From NCBI GenBank assembly GCA_950022295.1, contig OX465599.1, positions 4,030,001 to 4,094,000 on the forward strand: DNA of 64,000 bases, given 5' to 3'. The notes under the pieces are model-generated. The model was not told the origin of the DNA. It ran no database searches and was given only the letters and a program-made list of their open reading frames with translations. Position numbers and translations under genes: made by a program. Below, piece after piece: positions 23,159 through 34,146 of this stretch (positions are counted from its first letter, which is position 1; each line of letters begins with the position of its first letter). The DNA is from Bromus sterilis (taxonomy: Eukaryota > Streptophyta > Magnoliopsida > Poales > Poaceae).

Positions 23159-24339
23159 ATCTAGACAAGATTGTTTTATTCGACTCGAATACTAATTTAA
23201 ACCCTTCTTTACATAGAAGGGAGCCACTAACGAGATTCTTTCTGATATCGGGGACATGCTGCACGTTCTTCAGCCGCACGGTCTTTCCCGAAGTAAGCTT
23301 CAGATCGACCGTACCAACACCAAGAACAGAAGCATGTGCGCCGTTCCCCATCAGTACGGACCTGGTTCCTGTGGTCTGGTAAGAAGAAAACAAGGATATG
23401 TCAGCACACACATTAACATTTGCACCCGTGTCAACCCACCATTCAGTACATTGATAAACTGAGAAAATAGTAAATAAATTACCGTACCCTGGTGCACCAT
23501 TGTCCGTGTTGCCCATGACCACATTGACAGAATTGGAATTCTGCGCTGGCTTCTTATACTTGTTCGGGCACTTTTTAGCCCAGTGCTCCAGTGAGCCACA
23601 AGTGAAACAACCATCATCCTTCTTGTTGTTCTTCTTCCCCTTCTTCTTGAAGGTAGTATTCTGTTGGACCTTGTTCTTTCCCTTGAACTTATTCTGAAAG
23701 TTTTTCTGCTGCACCATGTTGGCAGTAAAAGTTCCCTCAGCCTCCTTTTGGTGTGAGTCTTTTGCCCTTGAGTTCTGCTCCACACTCAGATGGCCAATAA
23801 CATCCTCAACTGAGAATCCTCGCCTCTGGTGTTTCAGAGTGGTGGCAAAGCTCCTCAAAGATGGAGGGAGTTTAGCAATTATGCATCCCGCGACAAACTT
23901 GTCCGGTAGATCACACTTGAGGAGCTCAGGCTCTTTCACGATGCACTGTATCTCATGGGCCTGTTCCAACACAGGACGGTTCTCGACCATCTTGTAATCA
24001 TGGAACTGCTCCATAGCATACAACTCGCTCCCGGCATCAGTTGCTCCGAACTTTGCCTCGGGTGCACTCCATAAGTTCTTGGCATCACGCATATGTAAAT
24101 ACGCGTCGACTAATTTGTCTCCGATCACGCTAAGAACTGCTCCAACAAAGACGATGGAGGCATCCCTGAACGCCTTCTCTTGTTGAGGAGTAATCGTTCC
24201 AGTGGGAGTCTCTCCAACGACCCAGAAGACATTCATAGACATGAGCCACAAAATAGTCTTTGTTTGCCAACGCATAAAATTTTGGCCCGTAAACGGGTTC
24301 GGTTTCAGTGTCGCAGCAAAACCAGGAGATGAAAATTGC
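23077..24339 (-). pseudogene. copia gag exon 2 and protease
   Basis: Starting at the acceptor TTATAG|G (24339), the frame continues as QFSSPGFAATLKPNPFTGQ and reads through gag, a CCHC zinc knuckle (CFTCGSLEHWAKKC) and the protease active site WWVDTGANVNVC. It loses frame near 23075 before the pre-integrase. Confidence 0.85.
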
Positions 24340-24552
24340 CTATAAAACTAAGGTTTTTGGATTGTTGGATATATTAGCAATTTTCCAAGCAATTTAATCC
24401 CTAGATAAATCATGAACATGACGCATGCAAGATTAATCTTATACTGATACTTAACCATGAAACTCAGATCTACGCAGATAACACATATATGTACGCAGAC
24501 AATAAGCATGGCATAGATGAAAACAACGATGAACGGGGTGAGTAGATCATAC
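24340..24552 (-). other. Spliceosomal-type intron in copia gag (213 bp)
   Basis: The donor is GGAGG|GTATGATC at 24552 and the acceptor TTTTATAG at 24340. The join is phase 2 and puts MSTEAEKAA.. in frame with the gag body. The intron contains in-frame stops and is AT-rich relative to its exons. Confidence 0.6.
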
Positions 24553-24683
24553 CCTCCGTTCGGCCAGATCGCAGCATCGGATGTGCTGCTAGCAGCAGCA
24601 AGTTCGTCGGCGGTCTTCTTGGCGGCGGCGGCTTCCTCCTGAGCGAGCTTCTCGGTGGCGGCCTTCTCAGCTTCGGTAGACAT
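24553..24683 (-). pseudogene. copia gag exon 1
   Basis: The ATG at 24683 starts MSTEAEKAATEKLAQEEAAA, a short Ala/Lys/Glu-rich amphipathic segment ending DAAIWPNGG at the donor. It is preceded by a leader with a TATA-like TATAAAAGG (minus strand, about 24955). Exon assignment is inferred from frame-preserving GT-AG sites. Confidence 0.6.
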
Positions 24684-25400
24684 GGCGACGTAGAGGAAGC
24701 AGTCGAAGTAGACGAGCCGGAGCGGAAGCGAGCAGTCGCGTCGTAGACGCTCCCCAAAAACCTTATTGCTCCTCTCCCGGTGCGGGATCGCAAGGAGCAC
24801 GGTTCCGGAGGCCTGCTCTCCCGCACAGCCGTGCACGCGGCGGACGGGATGGGATCGCCGGAGGTAGCAGCAGTGCGTAGAACGACGTGGGCGGTGCGCG
24901 AGGAAGAACAAATGCGATCTATTCTGTTGTGCGGCGGCTAGGGTTGCCGCGGCTCCTTTTATACACAGCCGAGGTAGGGCGACGTGGGACTGGATACCCG
25001 CGACCGAGTCGGCCCACGATTGACGTCTCAACGGTTAACTCGTGATTAATTGCATTAACTAAAATTAATGCCAATTAATTACCGTTCCTGACTGGCAAAA
25101 ATTAAGCGCACACTTGACATAGGTTTTAGCTCGGCTCGGCTCAATTCCGCAAAACGCGGCGCGCACGCGCGCGCGCGTCGTGACGAGGCGGGCGTCAGAG
25201 GAGGAGCGCGCGTGAGCTCTCACTCTTCTACTTGCTCAATAGCATGTAGGAGAGCTCACCTTATAAAGAGGTGCAACTCACCCTCCACTTCCGGGGTGGG
25301 ACTAAACTTAGCACCACACCCATGCCATTTTTCCCACATGGGCTCTTAGAGATTTTCTGAAATTGTTAGATGGGCCTAAAGCCCATGCCTTATTTCAACA
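24684..25400 (-). mobile_element. copia 5' LTR and leader
   Basis: On the minus strand it begins TGTTGAAATAAGGCATGGGC at 25400. A TATA-like CTTTATAAGG is near 25265 and a second one near 24955. The inner LTR edge and primer-binding site were not recognised. A CG-alternating run (CGCGCGCGCG) is at about 25160. Confidence 0.55.
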
Positions 25401-26487
25401 CATATACATGTTCTAATAAGAATAGTTTATATTAACTGTTACTCCCTCCATTCAAAAAGGTTCAAATGTGTTGATTAACAACAAGAGAGAAATGGAAAGT
25501 TAGTTCAATAAGTCAGATTTAGTTGTAGGTTCGCAATTTTTCAATGGAGAACTTTGTGGTGTCCATCCATATTATTTTCAAAATGGGAAAAAACACAACA
25601 GCAATCTTTGATTATAGTTCGAATTGAATGAAAAAAACACGCAGTCTAGAGTTACTGTAACATACTAGAGTTAGTGAGATAGATTTAGACGACACAACAT
25701 ATTTCATAAACCAAAGATTAAGGAGAAAATATAATCCATAAAATCTCTATAGGCTGAATAGCAATCAACACATTTTTCTTGAAATGTAGCAATATATACA
25801 TGACATATCTAGGGGGAAATATTTATTTTTAAGAATATTCATTGAAGTTCAAATTTGGCTTTAGAGAGACACATTAAAATCAACTGATAAGCAGAGTTGA
25901 ATTTCGCAGGTCAACTAATGCATAGCTTAAGATTAGATTGGTGATAGGATAACATCCAATACTATTCCAAAATTACTCCCCAATGCCATGATATTAGTGT
26001 AAGGACAAATTTACTCACACCCTATTGTCGTTTACGCAAACACAAAGAGCAAGGCCAAAAATGAGAAAATGAAATTGTTAGATATTGACCCGAACACATA
26101 TACATTTTCTTAAGAAATTCAAAGCAACTAGAATAAAGAAAAACTCATAAATAGTTTCCTATAGTAGTTGGTTAAATCATATAAGATGGTTATTGTAAAT
26201 TACAATACAATATTCACAATAATTTATGGGCCCGGTGCTTAAGCTTAAATATCCAAAATTTACATTATTTAGGATTGGTTTCAGTTTTAGTGGAATAAAA
26301 GAAGCGATTATTATAATGTTGCCAGCGCATGCCAAAATATAGTATATGACCAAGGAGAAAAACTATAATAAAAAGGCAAGAATATATTATATCATCATGT
26401 GAAAAAAAACTCCAACATATATCAATAAAATAAATATAAATTATGTCTAAGCATATAAAAAAGGGATAAAATTGCTATGATAATCCT
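25401..26487. other. AT-rich intergenic DNA with a lone Stowaway terminus
   Basis: No gene is seen. TA followed by CTCCCTCCATTCAAAAAGG at 25442 is one Stowaway terminal repeat with no detectable partner. The rest may be the body of the Helitron whose 3' end is at 26519. Confidence 0.5.
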
Positions 26488-26519
26488 GGCCCTCGCATTT
26501 GCGAGGGCCACTTTGCTAG
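26488..26519 (+). mobile_element. Helitron 3' terminus
   Basis: A perfect 9-bp hairpin GGCCCTCGC-ATTT-GCGAGGGCC (26488-26509) is followed by ACTTTG, CTAG (26516-26519) and T. This is the standard Helitron 3' end. The 5' end was not identified. Confidence 0.7.
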
Positions 26520-28042
26520 TTATGTTAATTTCAATAACAACAATATAATAAAATTATGAACTAAAAATATTTATATAAAATTAACTACAAGACATTGTAT
26601 TTATACTTGAATATCTATAGTTTACTATATGTTTCTAAAAATAATTTTAATTATTTTACAATATAGTAATTTATATTTATATTATTTATAACATAGAATT
26701 ATAATTTATCTTATAGCAGGGAATTGAAAAAACATTGATATTGCAAAGTGGGTTGCACTGTGCAGCAATCCATTGTGCAAAATGAGCCAACCCGTTTAAG
26801 AAGCATATAAAGTTGTTGAATCCGTTCTTGACAACCAATTTCGCCACGCCAACTAGTTGCGTATTCGAGTAATCTTCGTGACGCATTATGACTCATTTCT
26901 ATATCGCTTAATCATTACATCAATTAGTATTTCAACAAATATAAAAGTTATGAGAAGGTTTTATTAAAAAGAATGTGTGGTGGTGATCACTTTTTTAACA
27001 AATAAAAAAATTGTGAGTCTGTCTTGTTTAAGAAAAACATCATTGACACTGTATCACTCATTGACGGGGTGGGGTAATACATATCCATGTACACATTTGT
27101 GATCGTATCTGCACACTTGAGTCAAGTTAAGTGACTGCAATTTCGTTTTTTCAAAGTTCTAGCACCAAACTGAACATCGTGCGCAAGTTTTATGACTTCT
27201 GGTGATGTTACCTCTAGATAAAACTATACTTCTACTTGTTAAGACATTAATTTTGGTACTCCTTGCGACACATATTACTAAAATGGAGATACTTATTTTG
27301 CGCTGGAGGAAGTATTAAAATTATTCATTGTGTATTGAAAAATTTATTCATTATGCAATCAGAATATATATCCTTTATTTCAAAAATTATTATCTTATCT
27401 TATTTAAGTAATTACAAAGTAAATACTCCCTCCATTCCAATTAGTTGACTTCCCATTGTATACCTACTAATTTGGAACAGAGCGAGTATATTATTAATTA
27501 TGTATTAAATCATTGTTCATTTTGTATTAAAAATGTTTATCATGTACTTAAAAAATTCATAGTGTAAATAAAAAATATTATTTTGAATATTAATACTTCA
27601 TTGTATATTTTAGAGATGGTCTTACAATTTAACGTTTTTCTGTAATTTTGGAAAGGAATAAATGAATTTTAGAAAAGTGATACATGTTTGACACAATATT
27701 TAGGAACTATTTAGAAAATAGAAAACCCATAGAAAGAACACAAAAAAAACAAAATGAAAAGGAAAACTAAACAAAAACTGGAAAATAGGATAAAGAATAA
27801 TACTTGTAAAAAATAAAAGTAAAGGAGAAAAAGACAAAAGACAAACAAAATAGGAGAGAAAGCTAGATACAAGACACCAATAAAAATCCAGAACAGAGAA
27901 ACCAAATAAAAAAAATCGAAAAAGGCTCGGAAGCAAACCATTGTGCAAAAGAATAACCCCAATCGAGATCGTGGTTGTAGGCGATCCCTCAATCGCACTG
28001 GCAAACAGGCAAGTTGTAGTTTATTGAGCGAAATTATTAGTT
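26520..28042. other. AT-rich intergenic DNA
   Basis: No gene is seen. It contains a degenerate Stowaway-like pair at about 27257-27315, the MITE at 27426-27486, and a purine-rich stretch (27700-27930) whose reverse complement resembles T-rich arms of Mutator-type elements. Confidence 0.45.
27426..27486. mobile_element. Short Stowaway MITE
   Basis: The left end CTCCCTCCATTCCAATTAGTTGA pairs with the right end CTAATTTGGAACAGAGCGAG, and TA lies on both sides (27424-27425, 27487-27488). It is 61 bp and internally deleted. Confidence 0.75.
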
Positions 28043-28588
28043 TTAGAATACTCGTACCAACGAATAGCGCATTCTTTTCGTGCGCGCCAAGTAAGGCTTC
28101 GCGCCCGTATCAAGTGGCGCGTTCTAATGCTTTTTCGTTTTTTCTATTTTTAGAGGCACGAGTGTTTCTCGTCGAGGCACGATGGTGCCTCTCGCGGAGA
28201 CACGTTAGTGCCTTTTCATGGAGGCACGCGTGCTTTTCGTGGAGGCACATTAGTGCCTATTCAGAAAGGCACGATTGTCTTTCGCGGAGGTACGAGGCAC
28301 AATTTGTGCCTTCTTTTTTGAGGCACGACTCGTGCCTCCCAAGAAGGCACGGTCATGCCTTCCGCGGAGGCAAAGTCGTGCCTCTTTTTTTCGATTTATT
28401 TTTTTATTTTTACCAAAACGTTTAGAAAACGTGCCAAAATTAAAAAAGTCAAAAAAACCATCGAAAAAACCAATTTTAAACACCAAGAACATGTATCAAA
28501 AAATTTAAAAAATGAAATCCCAAGGTAATGTTGTGAGCGCGACACGTGACACTGTTCGCTGTACCGGACTGCGAACGAGTATTCTTTA
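28043..28588. mobile_element. 546-bp MITE-like element with an array of GGCACG inverted repeats
   Basis: The left end TTAGAATACTCGT and right end ACGAGTATTCTTTA are inverted repeats, flanked by ATTAGTT at 28036-28042 and 28589-28595 (7-bp target duplication). The centre (28150-28385) is a chain of about ten alternating GAGGCACG and CGTGCCTC units separated by CGCGGA or T-rich spacers. No coding potential is seen. Superfamily is unclear; 7 bp is shorter than the 8 or 9 bp expected for hAT or Mutator. Confidence 0.6.
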
Positions 28589-28816
28589 ATTAGTTGCTCT
28601 TCACGACGAACGACTGCTAACATGTCACCTACTTGCAAGACCCAAGAACGACTCGTTTTGGCGCGCTTGCTAGCAGGCTGATCTAATAACTTGCATATCA
28701 AAGCTTCTTGGAAGCGGTATTCAAAAGCTTTTATGGATTGGTTCATGCCGGTTTTAGAAGCTTTCACTGATTTTATATTTATTTTGTGTGTGTTTTCTAT
28801 ATATGTTTTTTCTTTA

Positions 28817-29214
28817 GGGCCGCTTTGGATTGCAGGATTTTTAAAAACATAGGAATAGGAAAAACAAAGGATTGAAGATGACATGCACATCAATTCCTAC
28901 AGGATTTCAAAACACAGAAATTTTACAAGAGATGTATTTGGATAGTGCACAGGAAACAAACACATGAATTTTGTAGGAATGAGGAGAAAGAGTAGAGAGA
29001 GAGATAGAGTGTGAGTGCATTGGACTTCTCAAAGGAAAAATAAAAAGAGCTTGAAGCTCATGTTGAGATTCCTATGGAATAGAGAGTATAGGATTAGATT
29101 CTTTAGGAATTTGATGGTGTCAATCCTATGATCCAAAGGCAATTCATAGGAAAAATTCCTATGGTTTGAAATCCTCCAAAATTCCTATGAAATTCCTTCA
29201 ATCCAAAGAGGCCC
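28817..29214. mobile_element. Tourist-type (PIF/Harbinger) MITE, 398 bp
   Basis: The left end GGGCCGCTTTGGATTGCAGGA pairs with the right end TCCTTCAATCCAAAGAGGCCC, and the 3-bp target TTA is duplicated (28814-28816, 29215-29217). AT-rich interior with subterminal TAGGAATT repeats. Confidence 0.85.
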
Positions 29215-30119
29215 TTATTTTCTAAAATACGTGTCAAACTTTTTGAATACAAGTTGAACATTGTTCGTATAACGTAGATCGTTTTGTAGATACATGTTGA
29301 ACATTCTTAAAATGCATGAAAAAATTATCCTAATATATTTTGAACATTTGCCAAATGCATATTATATACAGTTGAACATTTTTTAAGATATACAATGAAA
29401 TTTTCCAAATACAATTTTATTTTTTAAAATTTTAAATTAAACTTTTTTAAAATACATGGTGAACATTTCTTCAGCACACACCGAATATTTTTCATTAATG
29501 CCATGAACATTTCTTAAAAATGGGCTAAATATTTTGGCAGTGTTACAAACAGTGTTTTGAATGTCATGATCTTTTTTGCATGGTAAGAATTTGTTTTACA
29601 AAATTACGCAAACACATTTGTACATTTTTTATCAGTTTTTAAAAACTGTTATGAACATAATTTTGAAACGAGTGACCATTTTTTTAATGTGATGAAAAAA
29701 TTCTTGAATCATATGAACATTTTCGAAAAATTAGGCAAACAAATTTCTACATTACATCAATATTTGATATGCGTGGCAAAGTATTATTTCCAGCTTCTGC
29801 TAACCAGCGTTTCCGGCTTTTCTTCCTGTGATGTTGCCCGATCGAGCGTCCGTGTTTCTTCAGCACCGGCTCATGTTCAAGTACGAATACAAGTATTAGA
29901 ATATTGGTGCAAACTAACGTGGTACCCAACTAATTGCTCCATCAATCTCGATCTTATATACACACAGGTATTGTTAAATCTCGATCCAAATGTTCAGCTT
30001 TCAACGGAGTACGCAGAGTTGATCAGTTCAATTTCTGCCCGAATCTCAGTGGATCCAAATGTTGAGCGAAGAAAGCAAATCATGAAACATTCCTCAGACC
30101 ACGCAAGAGCTAAATGAAG
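29215..30119. repeat. AT-rich region with degenerate TGAACATTTT repeats
   Basis: TGAACATTTTT-like units recur irregularly from 29250 to 29730, a pattern common in arms of grass DNA transposons. The 29689-30117 open frame is judged spurious. No gene is supported. Confidence 0.45.
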
Positions 30120-30454
30120 AACTGTAGTAACGACTGCAGAATAAACCAAGTAAAAAAAGCTACAGCTCCGAAGAAACTAGTTCGTTTGTCGGTTGGCTGC
30201 TAGTTGTAGGCAGCCGCTCCGTTGGAATGATACTGCAGAACTAATTTAAGACAGTCATGTATCCTACAAGCGGTTTTATTTGGTACTCCACTTCACACAC
30301 ATGAAACTGCTAGCTGCTCGATCGAGCCTGAAGAGAATTCAGCTAAGGGAAACCCACACGCACACACATGAAGCTGAAAGGAAAAGCACACTAATTTAAG
30401 ACTGTAGAAAACGTACAGAAGCAGCAGCATGCAGTTCCCAAAGGTGCACACACC
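30120..30454 (-). other. NLR2 3' flank, homologous to those of NLR1 and NLR3
   Basis: GTAACGACTGCAGAATAAACCAAG onward matches 7005-7323 and 57352-57696, with small deletions. It probably contains the 3' UTR; no exact polyadenylation signal was assigned. Confidence 0.65.
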
Positions 30455-33400
30455 TCACGGACGCCAGTCCGCTACAACTTTGATCTGTTTGGACTCGGAT
30501 AGAGTCTTGAGCTGCTCCACTGCACTTTCCATTGATGTGTTGCCTTTGTAGCCATAGAGCTTGACCTCTTTGAGGTTCTCCAAGTTCTCGACACCGACAA
30601 TGCTAATCGCCTCCTCCATGCCATCAATCCACAGCACAAGTCTCTCAAGCTTTTTCATTGAGCCTTCCTTGAATGTGAGCACGGTGGGAGAGGGACATTC
30701 GACCACATGCAGGGTTCTCAGCACCGGGAAGCTGTTGTGTTCAGGGGGTGCAACCAGTTCTCCGTCTTTGTACTTAATTTCGTACAGTCGGACGCTCTGC
30801 AGGTTGGGCAACTTACACAAGACACCAAATAACTGGTCCCCGGCAAGCTCTGTATATCCAATTTCAAACTCTGTGAGGTGTGTCAGTGATGAGATCCAGC
30901 CGGGCAGTTGGCTAATGCGGCCAACCAAACTTAGGCGTTTGAGGAGTGGTGGCGGCGTGGAGACACCAAGGAGAAAATCCAAACTGCCACTCTCCAAGTA
31001 ACCCAGGTCAAGCGATTGGAGAGCGCTTGTCTTGCTCAGGGACGTGGCAAGCTTAGGCAAAGACTCCTGTATCAACTCATCCGTTTGCAAACTGCTCTCG
31101 ATAAGGAGTTTTAGCGCCTGCAACCGTGGAAGCTCGCCGATCTCTTGGGTAACCCATGGAACATCATCGCCATCGAGAACTCCCATGTCCAGCTCACGCA
31201 GCGCCTTCATATTCACAAGCCCCCGTGGCATAAGCCAGCCACTGCACTGTAGCCGCTCTAGTTTGCTCAGCTTTGTCACAGTTTGCGGTAGGTTTCTCCT
31301 CAAATTAGTGTTTTTTACATCAAGAGTCTCCAAGTGCTCTAGATTGCCAACTTTGCGAGGTATCACTTGGACGTTTGTACCCCTTAAGCTCAAGAATCTG
31401 AGAAGATACAGTCGGCAGACATCTCTCATGTGCTTGTCTTCCATGGCCTTGCAATCTTCCAGGTCAAGTACCCTCAGCAATTTCAACTCGCCTAGACGAT
31501 CCAGCAGCTTGCTGATGCCATAATTGCAATGGAATGTGGTCAGTGACCGGACATGGTGTAACTTCATTGCGTCAAAGCCATGCCACGCATGATGCTGCTC
31601 AACTTTATAGGGCCTCTGCTCATCATGGCCGTTATCATGGATGGAGAGGCGCCGAATCTTGCCATGTCCATGTGGCATTCCTTCGTATTGTTGCCCTACC
31701 AAGCTAACAAACTTAGAATCTTGAGATTTGGACACCATGACCTCAAGGATCATGTCATGCACTCGACACCCCTCTACCTCTTCATCATCAAATGACATAA
31801 ACTTGTCTAGTTGAATCATGTTCCTACTTACCAACTCATTGAAGTATTCTTCTGCAACCTCCAACAAAGTCAACCCCCGCTTCTTAGTGATCAACCCTTC
31901 AGCAATCCATCTATATAGCAGCCTATACTTGGCAATCACATAATCCTCTGGGAAAATGCTCAGGTACACCATACAAGCCTTGAGATGATGAGGAAGGTAG
32001 TCATAGCTGAGTGTAATTAACTGCCTCATCCCCTCAAGGGTAGGGTGGCTCTCCATCTGAGAACCAATCGATCTAGAGACTCTTTCCCACATCATTATGC
32101 CCTCGGCCGAACTATAGCTTGCCAGAAGGCTGGCGATGCTAATGATGGCCAACGGCATCCCACCACATTTTTTCAAAATAGTGTCCATGTATTTTTCCAG
32201 TTCATCGGGGCAAACAGCCATGGAGCCAAATACTCTCTTCATGAACAGTTCCTTACTAGCCTTTTGTTCAAGGGGCTTCATATGATGGACAAAGTTGACA
32301 CTAGCTGCCTTGGCCACCGCCTCTATCCTAGTTGTCACGATGATTCTGCTGCAGCAATTATTTTCTGGCAATCTGATGTGGATAGCTTCCCAGGCTGGTA
32401 GGCTCCATACATCATCGATCACGATGAGGTACCTAGTTTAATTGGACATATAAATGCTTGGAGTTAGAAAATTGTGTACATGCAAAAATACAATTATAAA
32501 TAGTTGTTCAAAATGAAATACCAATAAGTTACAACAAACTATTTTTTGTAACTATTTTGGAGTACCTAGTTTAATTGGACATATAAATGCTTGGAGTTAC
32601 AATAAAATATTTTGGTTTCTTTGTCTGTGTTTCAATAGTGTACTCAGAGTTTATTTTTCTTTGAGGAAACATAGGGCAGTGATTCTTCAGCTTTCAATGA
32701 AAAAATGTTGTGGAGACGTCCTGTAAAATAGCGGTGAGGAGCATTTCTTATGAAAATCGAATATCCACAGACAAAGAACTAAAAAAAGCTGCATAACCTT
32801 TTCAATCGTATTCAACCTTTTATTTTTCTGCTTTCTCTCCACTCTACTTGTACAGTATGAAGTATGCAACATACAGCAATTGAAGATAGAAAATCCCCCC
32901 GCCAATTTCTCACATGTAGTAAATTTACTAAAATCGTTTTAGTGCTTATGTGTACTTCGGAATGGTTGCTAGTGTCAGAATATTGCTTAATTCTATTTCA
33001 CCCAGATACCCGAAATTGACTTTGCAAATTTTGATTTCAAGCAATTTACAAATATTCACCCGTGTATTTACAATAAAGATGTTGTTGAGCAGAGTATAAA
33101 ATTTTATTTGGGGACGGCAGTCTATATATACCTTGTCTCATTGAGGAGCTCCGTTGTCGGGTTGGTTTGCCCGTCGTTTGGTTTCTTCTTGATGATCTGC
33201 TGGAGCACTCTTGCCAGCAGTCCCTCCATGTCCTTCCGGGCATCGAATGCTTGTGACACGGACACCATCGCCTGGGAGGGGAAATCCGTTTCCAGCTGCC
33301 TACACAACTCCACGGCCAGGGTTGTCTTCCCCAGCCCTCCGAACCCCACAATGGAGAACGCCTTGAGACTCTTGTCATCCTTGACCTCCTTGATCTTGTC

Positions 33401-34045
33401 GGCCAGGTCTTTGGCCTGTTCCGTGATGCCGACAAACTGATCAGGGTTGTCGGCACGGCGGAGGGAATTCGCGGAGATAGACGCCGCCGAGACAGGGATG
33501 AAGCAGGCGGATGTTGGCAGTGCCGCCCGGTCGATGCCGTAGCGAGCGCGACGCTCGCTGACGATGGTGGTACGGGCCAGGAGGTCCTTGATGTCAGCGG
33601 CGAGGGTACGCTGCAGCACAAGCTTCTCGTATGGATACCTGGCCATCCGCTTGGCGCGAGCAACCAGGTACCTGGCCCAGGAGGAGGTGAGCGACGCACC
33701 TCGTGACCCTCGTCTAACCAACCGACCAACCAAGGTGGTGGAACCGACGACATCGTCGTCCGCCGAAGATGGCCGGCATGGGGTGGGGCGGACGATGCGG
33801 AGTGAGTAGTTGTCGACGCAGTCCTCGGTGTCATAGGCAAGGTCGTGCACCTGCTTCTCCCACTCCCGGACGAGATGGTCCACGGAGCTCTGATCCGCCT
33901 CGGAGATGACGCGGAGGGCGGCGTTCATGGTCGCCAGCTCGTCACGCAGGTGCACGACCTTGTCGCCAACGTCGCGGATCTCCTGAAGCTCCTCCAGAAG
34001 CACCTGCCCGAACATGCCCACGATGGACTGCGCTGCTCCCTCCAT
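30455..34045 (-). CDS. NLR2: intact CC-NB-LRR (CNL) disease resistance protein, 963 aa, two exons
   Basis: Exon 1 is 34045-33132 and exon 2 is 32432-30455. The phase-2 join (AG|GTATAT ... ACTAG|G) rebuilds YLIVIDDVW. Domains: Rx-like coiled coil (about 1-160, EDVID-type YDTEDCVD near 71-78), P-loop GGLGKTT at 236-242, kinase-2 LIVIDDVW at 307-314, RNBS-B SRIIVTTR at 333-340, GLPL as CGGMPLA at 394-400, RNBS-D CMVYLSIFPED at 458-468, MHD as VHD at 529-531, then LRRs to the C-terminus ending VVADWRP. The ATG at 34045 was chosen by alignment with NLR1 and NLR3 starts. Plant CNLs sit in the cytosol or at membranes, bind ADP/ATP and oligomerise on effector detection. It is the only uninterrupted member here. 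General style resembles monocot Pik-2/RGA-type NLRs; no specific gene name is claimed. No integrated decoy domain is seen. Confidence 0.92.
32433..33131 (-). other. NLR2 intron (699 bp)
   Basis: GTATAT donor at 33131 and ACTAG acceptor at 32433. The TACCTAGTTTAATTGGACATATAAATGCTTGGAGTTA segment at the acceptor is partly repeated at about 32563. It lacks the Stowaway found in the NLR1 intron. Confidence 0.85.
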
Positions 34046-34136
34046 TCTCACTCGGTGGACAACTTGGTTGGTTGGAGTTGGAGGAAGAAGATGGCAAATG
34101 GTGATGCTCGTCTCACCCGGCCCAGACTGAGGTTGT

Positions 34137-34146
34137 CTTTATAATC
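34137..34146 (-). promoter_or_regulatory. TATA-like box of NLR2
   Basis: Minus strand AGATTATAAAGAC lies about 95 bp upstream of the NLR2 ATG, in the same context as in NLR1. Confidence 0.5.

Larger units (their letters stand above)
20969..25400 (-). mobile_element. Truncated Ty1/copia retrotransposon
   Basis: Order on the minus strand is 5' LTR/leader from 25400 (TGTTGAAATAAGGC), gag with an intron, protease, integrase, reverse transcriptase and the start of RNase H. It ends abruptly at about 20968 with no 3' LTR. Lesions are a frameshift near 23075, a small deletion in the integrase near 22706-22740, and a TAG replacing a codon near 21816 in the reverse transcriptase. It is defective and cannot mobilise itself. 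Confidence 0.9.

Noticed and set aside
25442..25520. Complete Stowaway MITE
   Set aside because: Only one terminal repeat is visible; no inverse partner with TA follows.
28150..28385. CRISPR-like array
   Set aside because: The units are alternating inverted GGCACG/CGTGCC words of irregular spacing inside a TSD-flanked plant element; there are no unique spacers of constant length and no cas genes.
29689..30117. 142-residue plus-strand frame
   Set aside because: It starts in TGAACATTTT repeats and shows no family resemblance; it also overlaps the start of the NLR2 flank homology.
30455..34045. Integrated decoy domain in NLR2
   Set aside because: The protein ends shortly after the LRRs (VVADWRP) and no extra domain is seen between CC and NB or after the LRR.
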